Positions 24,877-31,853 of a stretch of 31,853 nucleotides of DNA are shown here, piece by piece (position 1 is the stretch's first letter; each line of letters starts with the position of its first letter). The stretch covers positions 1 through 31,853 of the forward strand of contig JBPOIX010000106.1 of assembly GCA_052034175.1 (NCBI GenBank), given 5' to 3'. The notes under the pieces are model-generated. The model was not told the DNA's origin, ran no database searches, and saw only the letters and a list, made by a program, of their open reading frames with translations. Origin of the DNA: UBA668 sp052034175. GTDB lineage: Bacteria; Actinomycetota; Acidimicrobiia; Acidimicrobiales; Ilumatobacteraceae. Made by a program: the position numbers and the translations under genes.

Positions 24877-24903
24877 CCACTGCGTCACCCGCACATTCGT
24901 GCG

Positions 24904-24938
24904 CAGCCCGGCCCTCGAGGCCGGGCTGTTGCCGTTTT
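24904..24938. terminator. Intrinsic terminator between rpmA and dgt
   Basis: A perfect 10-bp stem, CAGCCCGGCC with GGCCGGGCTG (24904-24913 and 24919-24928), loop CTCGA, followed on the plus strand by TTGCCGTTTT. It ends the rne/rplU/rpmA unit and may also stop the convergent dgt transcript, whose stop codon is 12 bases away. Confidence 0.85.
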
Positions 24939-24949
24939 GGCATCAAGCC

Positions 24950-26074
24950 TCAGACGGGGGTGTCGACCCCCTGGGGAAGCTGCTCGCGCGGCCAGCCCAG
25001 CAGCGCCAGCGCCTGGCGGCAGGCGAAGCGGTCCGTCATCCCGCCGACATAGGCGACCGCCTCGTGCACGGCGGCGGCGCTGCCCTCGAGCAGATCCCAG
25101 GTGTCGGGGATGAGGTGGGGGCGCTCGGCGTAGTGCTCCACGAGTGCCCGCAACATGCTGACCACGGCCGCGCCTTGCGCCTTGCTGGCTGGCCGGAGGT
25201 AGATGTGGTCGTAGTTGAATCGGCGGAACGCCGCCAATGCCTCGGCCTGTGGAGCGAGCATCCCGATGCGTCCGGTCTCGCGTGCGGCGTCGATCATCCC
25301 GTAGATGAACGCGGCCAGCTGCTCGCGCCGGGTCTCCCCACACCGGCCACGCACCACTGCCGGCAGCATCTGCGGGGTGACCACACCGGCGGCTACGGCG
25401 TCCTCGAAGTCGTGGCACACGTAGGCAATTCGGTCCGCCCAGCTCACCACCTCGCCCTCTGGCGTTGCCGGTGCAGGCCGGCTCCAGGAGTGGTTGCGAA
25501 TGCCGTCCAGGGTCTCCCGGCAGAGGTTCAGTGGCGCCAGGGTGACATCTGCGCCCCACGGGGCATGATCGAAACCGCCGGGCACGAACGGGCTGAGTGC
25601 GTCCTCACTGGCGTGCCCGCCGGGGCCATGGCCGCAGTCGTGCCCGAGCGCGATCGCTTCGGTGAGCAGCACGTTCAGCCCCAGTGCCCTGGCCACACTG
25701 GCCGCCACCTGGGCCACCTCCAACGCGTGGGTGAGGCGGGTGCGTTGATGGTCGTCGGGGAAGACGAACACCTGGGTCTTGCCGGAGAGGCGACGGAAGG
25801 CGTTGGCATGGAGGATGCGGTCGCGGTCCCGCTCGAAGCAGGTGCGCCACGGGTCGGCCTCTTCGTCGACGGCACGTTCCCCGGCGCCGCGGGCGACGGT
25901 GGCCAGCGTGGCGAGCGTGGCCTGCTCGGCTTCCTCGCGGGCCTGGCGGGGGAGGGTGAACCGGGAGCCGCTGCCTGCCCAGGAGTCCGCGTGGGCGAGA
26001 TGAAGGCCGGCCGCGGCAGCGTGGCCGGCCATCGTGGCCGCCCACCGATCCGCACGCTCGTCGATCCCTGCCAT
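24950..26074 (-). CDS. dgt: dGTPase-like HD-domain triphosphohydrolase
   Basis: A 374-residue HD-domain hydrolase of the deoxyguanosinetriphosphate triphosphohydrolase-like family, expected to split dNTPs into deoxynucleoside and tripolyphosphate. RILHANAFRRLSGKTQVF is the family's N-terminal block. HD metal ligands are H116 in RLTHALEVAQ, H145-D146 in LGHDCGHGPGGHASE, and D214 in WADRIAYVCHDFEDA. Homologues often neighbour dnaG in actinobacteria; here the gene is placed on the opposite strand between rpmA and obgE, breaking that normally contiguous ribosome-GTPase operon. The ATG at 26074 lies six bases after a TACGCT -10-like box on the minus strand, so it may be leaderless. Confidence 0.9.
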   Translation of the reverse strand: MAGIDERADRWAATMAGHAAAAGLHLAHADSWAGSGSRFTLPRQAREEAEQATLATLATVARGAGERAVDEEADPWRTCFERDRDRILHANAFRRLSGKTQVFVFPDDHQRTRLTHALEVAQVAASVARALGLNVLLTEAIALGHDCGHGPGGHASEDALSPFVPGGFDHAPWGADVTLAPLNLCRETLDGIRNHSWSRPAPATPEGEVVSWADRIAYVCHDFEDAVAAGVVTPQMLPAVVRGRCGETRREQLAAFIYGMIDAARETGRIGMLAPQAEALAAFRRFNYDHIYLRPASKAQGAAVVSMLRALVEHYAERPHLIPDTWDLLEGSAAAVHEAVAYVGGMTDRFACRQALALLGWPREQLPQGVDTPV

Positions 26075-26080
26075 CCGGCC

Positions 26081-26086
26081 AGCGTA
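26081..26086 (-). promoter_or_regulatory. Putative -10 of dgt
   Basis: TACGCT on the minus strand, six bases upstream of the dgt ATG, with no ribosome-binding site between them. Weak evidence on its own. Confidence 0.3.
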
Positions 26087-26093
26087 CCGAGGT

Positions 26094-26112
26094 GCGTTCG
26101 CCGCCCCGTGGC
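26094..26112 (+). repeat. Direct repeat copy A in the dgt-obgE gap
   Basis: GCGTTCGCCGCCCCGTGGC, 19 bases, repeated exactly 46 bp downstream. A shorter shared block, CCGCCGGCGCG, follows each copy (26130-26140 and 26184-26194), so the gap looks like an imperfect tandem duplication of a 46-54 bp unit. Confidence 0.75.
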
Positions 26113-26139
26113 ACCTGCACCCAGCCCTACCGCCGGCGC

Positions 26140-26158
26140 GCGTTCGCCGCCCCGTGGC
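26140..26158 (+). repeat. Direct repeat copy B in the dgt-obgE gap
   Basis: Second identical 19-base copy of GCGTTCGCCGCCCCGTGGC, midway between the two divergent genes. No coding function is supported for the gap. Confidence 0.75.
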
Positions 26159-26264
26159 CTCCTGCGCGGGCCTTCCTCGTCACCCGCCGGCGCGCCGAAG
26201 CGGCGCGTATGGACATGACATGGTCGCAGGGAACGCGAAACACTCGGAGGGGTGCGCAGGGTGC

Positions 26265-26273
26265 CGGTAGCCT
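26265..26273 (+). promoter_or_regulatory. Putative extended -10 of obgE
   Basis: CGGTAGCCT, identical to the box before ndk, ending eleven bases before the obgE ATG. There is no ribosome-binding site between the box and the start codon. Confidence 0.4.
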
Positions 26274-26284
26274 TGTGAAACCCT

Positions 26285-27523
26285 ATGAGCGGATTCGTCG
26301 ACGAAGCCCAACTGAATGTGCGCGCCGGCGACGGAGGTGCCGGCTGTGTCGCGTTCCGTCGCGAAGGCCCGGTGGCGATGGGCGGCCCGAACGGCGGCGA
26401 CGGCGGGAAGGGCGGCGACATCTGGATGGTGGCCGACCGCAACGTCGCCTCGCTGATCGCCTTCAAGGATCATCCCCACCGCCGCGGCCAGGATGGCGTG
26501 CACGGCCAGGGCAAGGACCTCCACGGCAAGCGCGGTAAGCCGCTCGAGGTGATGGTGCCCGAGGGAACCGTCATCACCGACATGTACACCGGGGAGCTCC
26601 TGGCCGACCTGGCACACCATGGCGACCGCTGGCTGGCCGCCGCGGGTGGGCGTGGAGGCCGCGGCAACGCCAAGTTCCTGTCGAACCGCCGCCGCGCCCC
26701 AACCTTTGCCGAGCAGGGTGAGCACGGCGAGGACCGTTGGCTGAAGCTGGAGCTGAAGCTGATGGCCGACGTGGCCCTCGTCGGCTTTCCCAACGTCGGC
26801 AAGAGCACCCTGATCAGCGTCATCAGCGCGGCCAAGCCGAAGATCGCCAACTATCCGTTCACCACGCTGGAGCCCAACCTCGGCGTCGTCCGGTTGGACG
26901 AGAGCACCGAGTTCGTCGTCGCCGACATCCCGGGCCTCATCGAGGGCGCCCACGAAGGCAAGGGGCTGGGGCACAAGTTCCTCAAGCACATCGAACGCGC
27001 TCGCGTGTTGTGTGTGATGCTCGACCTCTCGGACCCGGACGGCCCGACCCCGCAGGAGCAGGAACGCATCCTGCTGCACGAGCTGGGCGAGTACCGGCCT
27101 GAACTACTGGACCGCCCTCGGGTGGTGGTCGGTACCAAGAGCGACTCTGCGCTGCACGACTGGGAGGGCAACACCCTGTCGTCGGTCACGAACCAGGGTG
27201 TGCGCGACCTCGTCGGCCGGATGGCCGCCCTGGTGCACGAGGCCCGGCAGGCCGAGCCCGAGCAGGAGGGCATCGTCATCATCCGCCCGGACGCGGACGG
27301 TGCGCGGGTGGAACGCCTGGGCGACAACGAGTTCCGCCTCATCGGCAAGCAGGTCGAGCGGGTGGTGGCCCTGAACGACGTCACCACACCGGAGGCGCTG
27401 AACTACATCGACCACCAGCTCAAGCGCCTCAACGTGCCGAAGATGCTCACCCGGGCGGGCGCACGGGACGGCGACATCATCTGGATCGCCGCGTTCAGCT
27501 TCGAGTACCACGAGGAGGTCTGA
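26285..27523 (+). CDS. obgE: GTPase Obg
   Basis: A 412-residue ribosome-associated GTPase for 50S maturation and stress control. The glycine-rich Obg fold is clear (AGDGGAGCVAFRREGPVAMGGPNGGDGGKGG). The GTPase domain has G1 GFPNVGKST (167-175), the switch with YPFTTLEPNLGVV, and G3 DIPGLIEGAHEGKGLGHKFL. The C-terminal OCT domain found in actinobacteria and Firmicutes is present (VERLGDNEFRLIGKQVERVV). The protein starts directly with SGFVDEAQLNV. proB begins 3 bp downstream. Because dgt is inverted upstream, obgE must be driven by its own promoter. Confidence 0.97.
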   Translation: MSGFVDEAQLNVRAGDGGAGCVAFRREGPVAMGGPNGGDGGKGGDIWMVADRNVASLIAFKDHPHRRGQDGVHGQGKDLHGKRGKPLEVMVPEGTVITDMYTGELLADLAHHGDRWLAAAGGRGGRGNAKFLSNRRRAPTFAEQGEHGEDRWLKLELKLMADVALVGFPNVGKSTLISVISAAKPKIANYPFTTLEPNLGVVRLDESTEFVVADIPGLIEGAHEGKGLGHKFLKHIERARVLCVMLDLSDPDGPTPQEQERILLHELGEYRPELLDRPRVVVGTKSDSALHDWEGNTLSSVTNQGVRDLVGRMAALVHEARQAEPEQEGIVIIRPDADGARVERLGDNEFRLIGKQVERVVALNDVTTPEALNYIDHQLKRLNVPKMLTRAGARDGDIIWIAAFSFEYHEEV

Positions 27524-27526
27524 GCC

Positions 27527-28612
27527 GTGCGTGTCGTCGCCAAGATCGGCACGTCATCGCTCACCGATGCCGTCGGGGTCATCCAGCTGGATGTCATCGA
27601 TGCGCTGTGCGACCAGCTGGCGGCGCTGCGCCGCGGCGGGCACGAGGTCATCCTCGTCAGCAGCGGGGCGGTCTCGGCGGGAGTGGCGGCGCTCGGCCTG
27701 GCCGCCCGGCCGACCGACGTGCCCACGCTGCAGGCCATCAGCGCCGCGGGGCAGAGCAGGCTGATGGAGACCTACAACCGCTCCCTCGCCCGCCACGACC
27801 TGGTGGCGGCTCAGGTGCTCCTGGTGCCTCACGACTTCGTCGATCGACGGCAGTACCTTCACGCCCGTCAAACCCTGGTGCGGTTGCTCGAGTTGGGGTG
27901 CGTGCCGATCGTCAACGAGAACGACGCCATCGCCAGCGACGAGATCCGCTACGGGGACAACGATCGCATCGCCACGCTGGTGGCGCACAACGTCGCCGCC
28001 GACCTGTTGGTCCTGCTCACCGACACGCCCGGGCTGTACACGGCCGACCCGCGCACCGACCCGACGGCCACCCTGATCCCTGTGGTCGAGGCCGACGACC
28101 CGTTGCTGTCGGTGGCCGCCACGGCATCGGGTTCCAACCGCGGAAGTGGCGGGATGGCCAGCAAGTTGTCGGCCGCGCGGATGGCCAGCTGGGCCGGGGT
28201 GCGGGCCGTCATCGCCCGCGCGGCGCGGGAGAACTCGCTGGTTGACGCGGTGGCCGGGGCACAGGTCGGCACCACGTTCCTGCCCAGCACCCGCAACCTG
28301 CCGGCACGCAAGCTCTGGATCGGGTTCGCCACGAACATCGAGGGCTCGCTGGTGGTGGACGACGGCGCACGCCGCGCCCTCGTGGAGCGGGGCACGTCGT
28401 TGCTACCGGCGGGCATCACCGAGGTTCGCGGTAACTTCGACGAGGGCGACGTGGTGGACGTGCGCGACCTCTCCGGCGCCGCGGTGGCCCGCGGTATCGT
28501 GCTCGCCGATGCAACCACCCTGCGCGCGGTGAAGGGTAAGCGCACCAGCGAACTCCCGCCGCACACGGCGCACGAGGCGATCCACCGCGACGACCTGCTG
28601 CTGTTGGTCTGA
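27527..28612 (+). CDS. proB: Glutamate 5-kinase
   Basis: A 361-residue first enzyme of proline synthesis, phosphorylating glutamate. The amino-acid kinase domain has KIGTSSLTD, LVSSGAVSAGVAALGL, NENDAIASDEIRYGDNDRIATLVA and GSGGMASKLSAARMASWAG. A C-terminal PUA domain follows from about residue 270 (GSLVVDDGARRALVERGTSLLPAGI), typical of full-length, proline-sensitive enzymes. The GTG start has GAGGAGG inside the end of obgE, eight bases upstream, indicating coupling. proA, which often follows, is not here; the next gene is convergent. Confidence 0.96.
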   Translation: MRVVAKIGTSSLTDAVGVIQLDVIDALCDQLAALRRGGHEVILVSSGAVSAGVAALGLAARPTDVPTLQAISAAGQSRLMETYNRSLARHDLVAAQVLLVPHDFVDRRQYLHARQTLVRLLELGCVPIVNENDAIASDEIRYGDNDRIATLVAHNVAADLLVLLTDTPGLYTADPRTDPTATLIPVVEADDPLLSVAATASGSNRGSGGMASKLSAARMASWAGVRAVIARAARENSLVDAVAGAQVGTTFLPSTRNLPARKLWIGFATNIEGSLVVDDGARRALVERGTSLLPAGITEVRGNFDEGDVVDVRDLSGAAVARGIVLADATTLRAVKGKRTSELPPHTAHEAIHRDDLLLLV

Positions 28613-28662
28613 AAAGCGCAACTCGGCGCCGCCCGCTGCCCGAAGGCAGGGACGACGCCGAG
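28610..28662 (-). terminator. Branched hairpin terminator between proB and pspA
   Basis: Outer stem CTCGGCG (28622-28628) with CGCCGAG (28656-28662), and inner stem CTGCC-CGAA-GGCAG (28636-28649). On the minus strand it is followed by TTGCGCTTTTC, so it mainly terminates the MurJ-PspA transcript. It may also stall proB transcription. Confidence 0.7.
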
Positions 28663-28684
28663 GGAGTGCGTGCGACGGGGTGGG

Positions 28685-29455
28685 TCAGCCGGCGGCGGGC
28701 TTGGGCTGCTCCACGGCCTGGGGTGCCGCGGCGGCGTCCAGCCCGAGTTCAGTGCGCAACTGGCTGAGACGGCTCTGGGCTTCCACATTCGCCGTGGCCT
28801 GCTCGATCTCCAGGATGCTGCTCTCGACGCTGACGTCCTGCAGTTCGCTGGTGGCCTTGGCCTTGGCATAGCGGGCTTCGATCTTCTGCTGCACCTCGTT
28901 GAGGGTGGGCACGTCGTCGCCGACGGTTTCCTGCAGCTGGCTCATGGCCGAGTTCATCTGCTCCTGCATCTTGGCCTGCTCCAGCTGCGACAGCAGCTTC
29001 TGCTTCTCAGCGAGCTTCTGCTGCAGCAGGCGGCCGTTCTGCTGCACCGCGGCCTTGGCCTGGTCCGCGGCTTGGGTGGAGTCCATCACCATGGCCTTGA
29101 GGCCTTCGACGTCCTTCTCCACCTGGATCAGCTGGTTGGCGATCGTCTCGGCCGCGCTGGTGTACTGGGCAGCCTTGGCGGCGTTGCCGGCCTTCTCCGC
29201 ATCCGCAGCCATGATCAACGCTTGGCGGGCGTTGCCGTTCAGCTTCTCCAGCTCGGTCATCTTGCCGTTGAGGCGGATCTCCGCCTGCTTCTGGTTGGCG
29301 ATGACGTTGGCCGCCTGTTCCTTCAGGCGCCGGTGCTGATCCTGCGCCTCACGCAGCGCTTGCTCCAGCTGGATGCTCGGGTCGGCGTTGTCGTCGAACT
29401 TCTTGTTGAACTTTGCGGTGACGTACTTCCACCACTTCTTGAACACCTTGAACAT
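28685..29455 (-). CDS. pspA: PspA/IM30 family membrane-stress protein
   Basis: A 256-residue, almost wholly alpha-helical coiled-coil protein. It starts MFKVFKKWWKYVTAKFNKKF, a basic, aromatic amphipathic helix suited to membrane binding, although the family's usual start is less tryptophan-rich. PSIQLEQALREAQDQHRRLKEQAANVIANQKQAE matches the PspA core, with long Gln/Ala/Lys heptads to about residue 215. The C-terminal tail is Ala/Pro-rich (AAAAPQAVEQPKPAAG). PspA/IM30/Vipp1 proteins are ESCRT-III relatives that form rods or rings on stressed membranes. The start at 29455 is fixed by the upstream murJ stop 10 bp away. No PspB/C or regulator is adjacent; instead it is the last gene of a MurJ operon. 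Confidence 0.9.
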   Translation of the reverse strand: MFKVFKKWWKYVTAKFNKKFDDNADPSIQLEQALREAQDQHRRLKEQAANVIANQKQAEIRLNGKMTELEKLNGNARQALIMAADAEKAGNAAKAAQYTSAAETIANQLIQVEKDVEGLKAMVMDSTQAADQAKAAVQQNGRLLQQKLAEKQKLLSQLEQAKMQEQMNSAMSQLQETVGDDVPTLNEVQQKIEARYAKAKATSELQDVSVESSILEIEQATANVEAQSRLSQLRTELGLDAAAAPQAVEQPKPAAG

Positions 29456-29465
29456 GCTCGGAATG

Positions 29466-31067
29466 CTACTCCCCGGCGGCCGGTACCGCGGGCGGGCGGC
29501 CGCGGAAGCGGCGCGCCAGCGCGTCCAGCTCCGGTGCCCGGAGCAGCAGCAGGGTGCCGAGGTAGACGGCGCCCCCGACGACCGTGCCGACGACGACACG
29601 GACCACCGCGCCGGAGCCGCTGTTGCTGCCGACCGCTCTGGCAACCAGCCAGGTGGCCTCGGCCATCACCAGCGACGCCAGCGCCATCCGGTAGATCGCC
29701 GCGAGGATCGGCCGCAACGGAAAGCCCGGCACCTTGTAGGACACGATCTGCAGGCTCCATAGTGCGGTCAGCAGGTAGGCCAGGGCGAAGGCGACCCCGA
29801 GACCGAGAAGGCCGAAGCGGACCACGAGGAGCACCGCGAGCACGATGTTGATCAGGTTCTCGACCAGGTTGACGACGAAGGGCGTGCGGGCGTCGTGATG
29901 GGCGTAGAACACACGAAGCACGAAGAGGTACACCGAGAAGCCGACGAGGCCGAGCGCGAACCCGGCCAGGGCGCGGGACGTGACGAGCGCGTCGGCGGCG
30001 GTGACGTTGCCGTGTTCGAAGGCTGCGCCGATGATCGGCCGGCGGAGCACGAACAGGCCGAAACCCGCCGGCATCGTGACCAGCGCGATCAACCGGATGC
30101 CGAGCGAGGAACGGTCGATCAGGGCCGCACGGTCGCGGCGGGTGACGGCGCTGGAGAGCTCCGGGAGGAACGTGGTGGCGATCGACATGGCCAGCAGCCC
30201 ATGGGGGAGCACGAACCACAGGTAGGCACGGGAGTAGGCGAAGGCCGAACCGTCGCCGCCGCGCAACAGGTTGCGGATCGCGATCAGGGCCACCTGGTTG
30301 GCCACCACGTACCCCAGGGCCCAGCTGGACAGCGTGCGCAGCCTGCGCACGGCCGGGTTGGAGAACTGGGGCCGGAAGCGCAGGCGGATACCGGCGGCGC
30401 GCAACGAGGGGAGGAGCGCCAGCGCCATCACTGCGATCCCCACGGTGGCCCCGGCGCCCAGCAGCCACCGCAGGTCGGCCTGGTTCAACACGTCGGCCGG
30501 GGTGGGGACAGCGCCATCGGTGACCCTCGGAACGAGCAGGAGCGAGACGATGATCACCAGGTTCGACAGGGTGGGGACCCAGGCGGCCGCGAAGAAGCGC
30601 CGCCTCGCGTGCAGCAGCGCGCTCACGAGGGCGTTGAGGCCGTAGAAGAAGATCTGCACGAGGAACATCCGTGCCAGGGCGCTGCCGACGGCGCGGTACT
30701 CGCCGGCGTCGACAGAGTCGGCGGTGAGGATCGAGTACAGGTGGAAGACCAGTGGGGCCGCCAGGACCGCGATCAGTGTCAGTGCGCCGAGCACCACGAC
30801 GGCAACCGAGACGACGGCGTTCGTGCCCTCTTCGTCACGCTCGTCGTGCAGGCGGGTGAAGAGTGGGACCAGCGAGCTGCTGAGGACGCCGCCGATGAGC
30901 AACTCGTAGATCATGTTCGGCGTGCCGTTCGCCAGGTCGTAGGCGTCGGCCACCGCACTCGGGCTGCCGAGCACTGCGCCGAGCACCCCTACCCGGACGA
31001 GGCCGGTGACGCGCGACATCGCCGTGCCGGCGGCCACGGCCAGGTTCGAGCGGATCAGGCTGCTCAC
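29466..31067 (-). CDS. murJ: Lipid II flippase MurJ
   Basis: A 533-residue MOP-superfamily flippase with about 14 membrane segments that moves lipid II to the outer face for RodA/PBPs. The N-terminal signature AMSRVTGLVRVGVLGAVLGS ... ADAYDLANGTPNMIYELLIGGVLSSSLVPLFTRL is diagnostic. FYGLNALVSALLHARRRFFAAAWVPTLSNLVII and FYAHHDARTPFVVNLVENLINI mark later repeats. The large pseudokinase/extracellular C-terminal addition of mycobacterial MviN is absent. The frame is open far upstream, but the GTG at 31067 gives the family start and overlaps the upstream stop by GTGA. pspA follows by 10 bp. Confidence 0.95.
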   Translation of the reverse strand: MSSLIRSNLAVAAGTAMSRVTGLVRVGVLGAVLGSPSAVADAYDLANGTPNMIYELLIGGVLSSSLVPLFTRLHDERDEEGTNAVVSVAVVVLGALTLIAVLAAPLVFHLYSILTADSVDAGEYRAVGSALARMFLVQIFFYGLNALVSALLHARRRFFAAAWVPTLSNLVIIVSLLLVPRVTDGAVPTPADVLNQADLRWLLGAGATVGIAVMALALLPSLRAAGIRLRFRPQFSNPAVRRLRTLSSWALGYVVANQVALIAIRNLLRGGDGSAFAYSRAYLWFVLPHGLLAMSIATTFLPELSSAVTRRDRAALIDRSSLGIRLIALVTMPAGFGLFVLRRPIIGAAFEHGNVTAADALVTSRALAGFALGLVGFSVYLFVLRVFYAHHDARTPFVVNLVENLINIVLAVLLVVRFGLLGLGVAFALAYLLTALWSLQIVSYKVPGFPLRPILAAIYRMALASLVMAEATWLVARAVGSNSGSGAVVRVVVGTVVGGAVYLGTLLLLRAPELDALARRFRGRPPAVPAAGE

Positions 31068-31672
31068 GGTGAGGTGGCGGGCCGCCCCGGCTGCTGCACC
31101 TCTTGCAGGGCCTGGCGCAAGCCCTCCAGCTGGGTGACCACGTCGGTGACACCGGTGCCGAGCACGTCGGTGTTGTCCGTGCCGACGCTGACCTCGGCCG
31201 CCAACGCGACCAGTTCGCCCATGCGCGTGACCTGGAGGCGCAAGCGGGCATCCGTGTCGTCGCGGGCGGCCCGGAGACGGCCGGCGGCCGCCAGCTGTGT
31301 GGTGAGTGACCCGCGTGCCACCTCGTCCGAGGCGCGCTGCAGCTGCCGATCGAGCGAGGCCACGTCGAGGCGGCCCAGCGCATCGTCGAGTTCCTCGCCG
31401 TCGCGGCCGACGGCGTAGCACTCCGACACCGCCTGCTCCACCTGGCCGCCGATGGCCGAAAGCCGGTCGCGCAACGGGCCCGGTTGCACGTCGCGAACGA
31501 TGTCCCGGTAGCGGCGCTGCGCGGCCACCGCGCCCTGCACATGTCGCCGCCACGGCTCGCCGAGGGTGAACGGGTCCACCTCTGCCTGCGGAATGCCACG
31601 GGTGCGACGACGCCACCACCACGCCGCCCCCGCGACGGCGACGACGGCCAGAACTACCAGCGCAGGCACCAT
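31064..31672 (-). CDS. Single-pass membrane protein of unknown function
   Basis: A 202-residue protein with an N-terminal membrane helix (about residues 3-20, ending WWWRRRTRG), then a helical, charged cytoplasmic domain rich in Arg, Asp, Gln and Leu (RYRDIVRDVQPGPLRDRLSAIGGQVEQAV ... LDVASLDRQLQRASDEVARG). The C-terminal helix is VVTQLEGLRQALQEVQQ. No named family is recognised. Its stop overlaps the murJ GTG by 4 bp, so it is translationally coupled to murJ and in one unit with pspA. A role with MurJ or PspA at the membrane is inference from context only. Confidence 0.8.
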   Translation of the reverse strand: MVPALVVLAVVAVAGAAWWWRRRTRGIPQAEVDPFTLGEPWRRHVQGAVAAQRRYRDIVRDVQPGPLRDRLSAIGGQVEQAVSECYAVGRDGEELDDALGRLDVASLDRQLQRASDEVARGSLTTQLAAAGRLRAARDDTDARLRLQVTRMGELVALAAEVSVGTDNTDVLGTGVTDVVTQLEGLRQALQEVQQPGRPATSP

Positions 31673-31740
31673 GCACCCCAGGGTAGTGGCCCGGCCATGC
31701 TGCGCGTAGGAGGCCGCGCGCCGGCCCTCGGATGGTGCAG

Positions 31741-31853
31741 TCAGGCGTCGACCGGTGCGATGTCGTTCGCGGTGAGGGTGGTGAGCTGTTCGTCCGACGG
31801 ATCGGTGAGCGGCGCCACCCGGGTGGCCTGATGGGCGACGGCCGTCTCGAACA
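31741..31853 (-). CDS. C-terminal end of an unidentified protein (cut by window edge)
   Basis: The last 36 or so codons of a minus-strand gene, open to the window edge and ending in TGA at 31741-31743. The visible tail includes TRVAPLTDPSDEQLTTL and ends TANDIAPVDA. It is acidic and has no motif that allows a family call. It ends 68 bp before the membrane protein gene on the same strand and could be the first gene of that unit. Confidence 0.5.
   Translation of the reverse strand, partial: FETAVAHQATRVAPLTDPSDEQLTTLTANDIAPVDA

Noticed and set aside
26092..26270. Small open frames across the dgt-obgE direct repeats
   Set aside because: Arg/Pro-rich composition without a ribosome-binding site or family match, and two frames are equally open. 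The repeat is better treated as non-coding.
29456..29644. An N-terminal extension of pspA
   Set aside because: It lies within murJ in another frame. The PspA-like sequence and spacing begin at 29455.
31068..31676. An N-terminal extension of murJ of about 200 codons
   Set aside because: It is out of frame with the coupled membrane protein gene occupying this stretch. MurJ family sequence begins at the GTG at 31067.

Overview
The window looks like a chromosomal segment of a GC-rich Actinomycetota. The tig-clpP-clpX-folC-ndk-...-rne-rplU-rpmA-obgE-proB order is the classic actinobacterial one. The mreBCD-PBP2-rodA block between ndk and rne matches rod-shaped or sporulating members such as Streptomyces. 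Runs of Thr/Ser in exported proteins (for example TTTTSTT), a single clpP and frequent apparently leaderless starts point towards Acidimicrobiia. That class assignment is inference; no rRNA is present. Long antisense ORFs are everywhere because of the base composition and were ignored.

Layout. Positions 1-1108 (minus): a MacB/LolD-type ABC exporter, with the permease cut by the left edge. Positions 1190-3893 (plus): a tandem cupin, an SPFH/stomatin-like membrane protein and a Rieske non-haem iron oxygenase. Positions 3911-4881 (minus): an SGNH hydrolase whose start codon abuts the 3' end of tRNA-Pro(TGG). Positions 4921-7347 (minus): a membrane-anchored multicopper oxidase with an extra cupredoxin domain, translationally coupled to a two-domain universal stress protein and closed by an intrinsic terminator. 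Then a small conserved protein (minus), 7436-7714.

Positions 7785-12500 (plus) hold protein quality control (trigger factor with a poly-His tail, ClpP, ClpX) and folate polyglutamylation (FolC). Positions 12524-12595 carry two copies of a perfect TTTACGTAAA palindrome exactly 60 bp apart, in front of ndk. Positions 13087-19319 are the elongasome operon mreB-mreC-mreD-PBP2-rodA. Positions 19366-22115 are an uncharacterised B12-binding radical SAM protein and its DUF2344 partner, overlapping by 4 bp. They are followed by RNase E/G with a long disordered N-terminus and by ribosomal proteins L21 and L27. A dGTPase-like HD hydrolase is inserted in the opposite direction between rpmA and obgE. obgE and proB (plus) follow. 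The right end (minus) is an apparent operon: a membrane-anchored unknown protein, MurJ lipid II flippase and a PspA/IM30 protein. The extreme right edge holds the C-terminal end of one more minus-strand gene.

How the parts fit: MreBCD, PBP2, RodA, MurJ and PspA together cover precursor flipping, lateral wall synthesis and membrane-stress response. Tig/ClpXP, RNase E, L21/L27 and Obg are core protein and RNA housekeeping. The left third is accessory redox and metal metabolism (Rieske, copper oxidase, cupin). No mobile element, CRISPR array or prophage was seen. No gene-free stretch exceeds 300 bases; the longest is 26075-26284. Nothing in the window is an obvious new multi-gene defence or biosynthetic system. 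The best leads are the His-tailed trigger factor, the paired palindromes before ndk, the radical SAM/DUF2344 pair, the MurJ-PspA operon and the tRNA-CDS junction.
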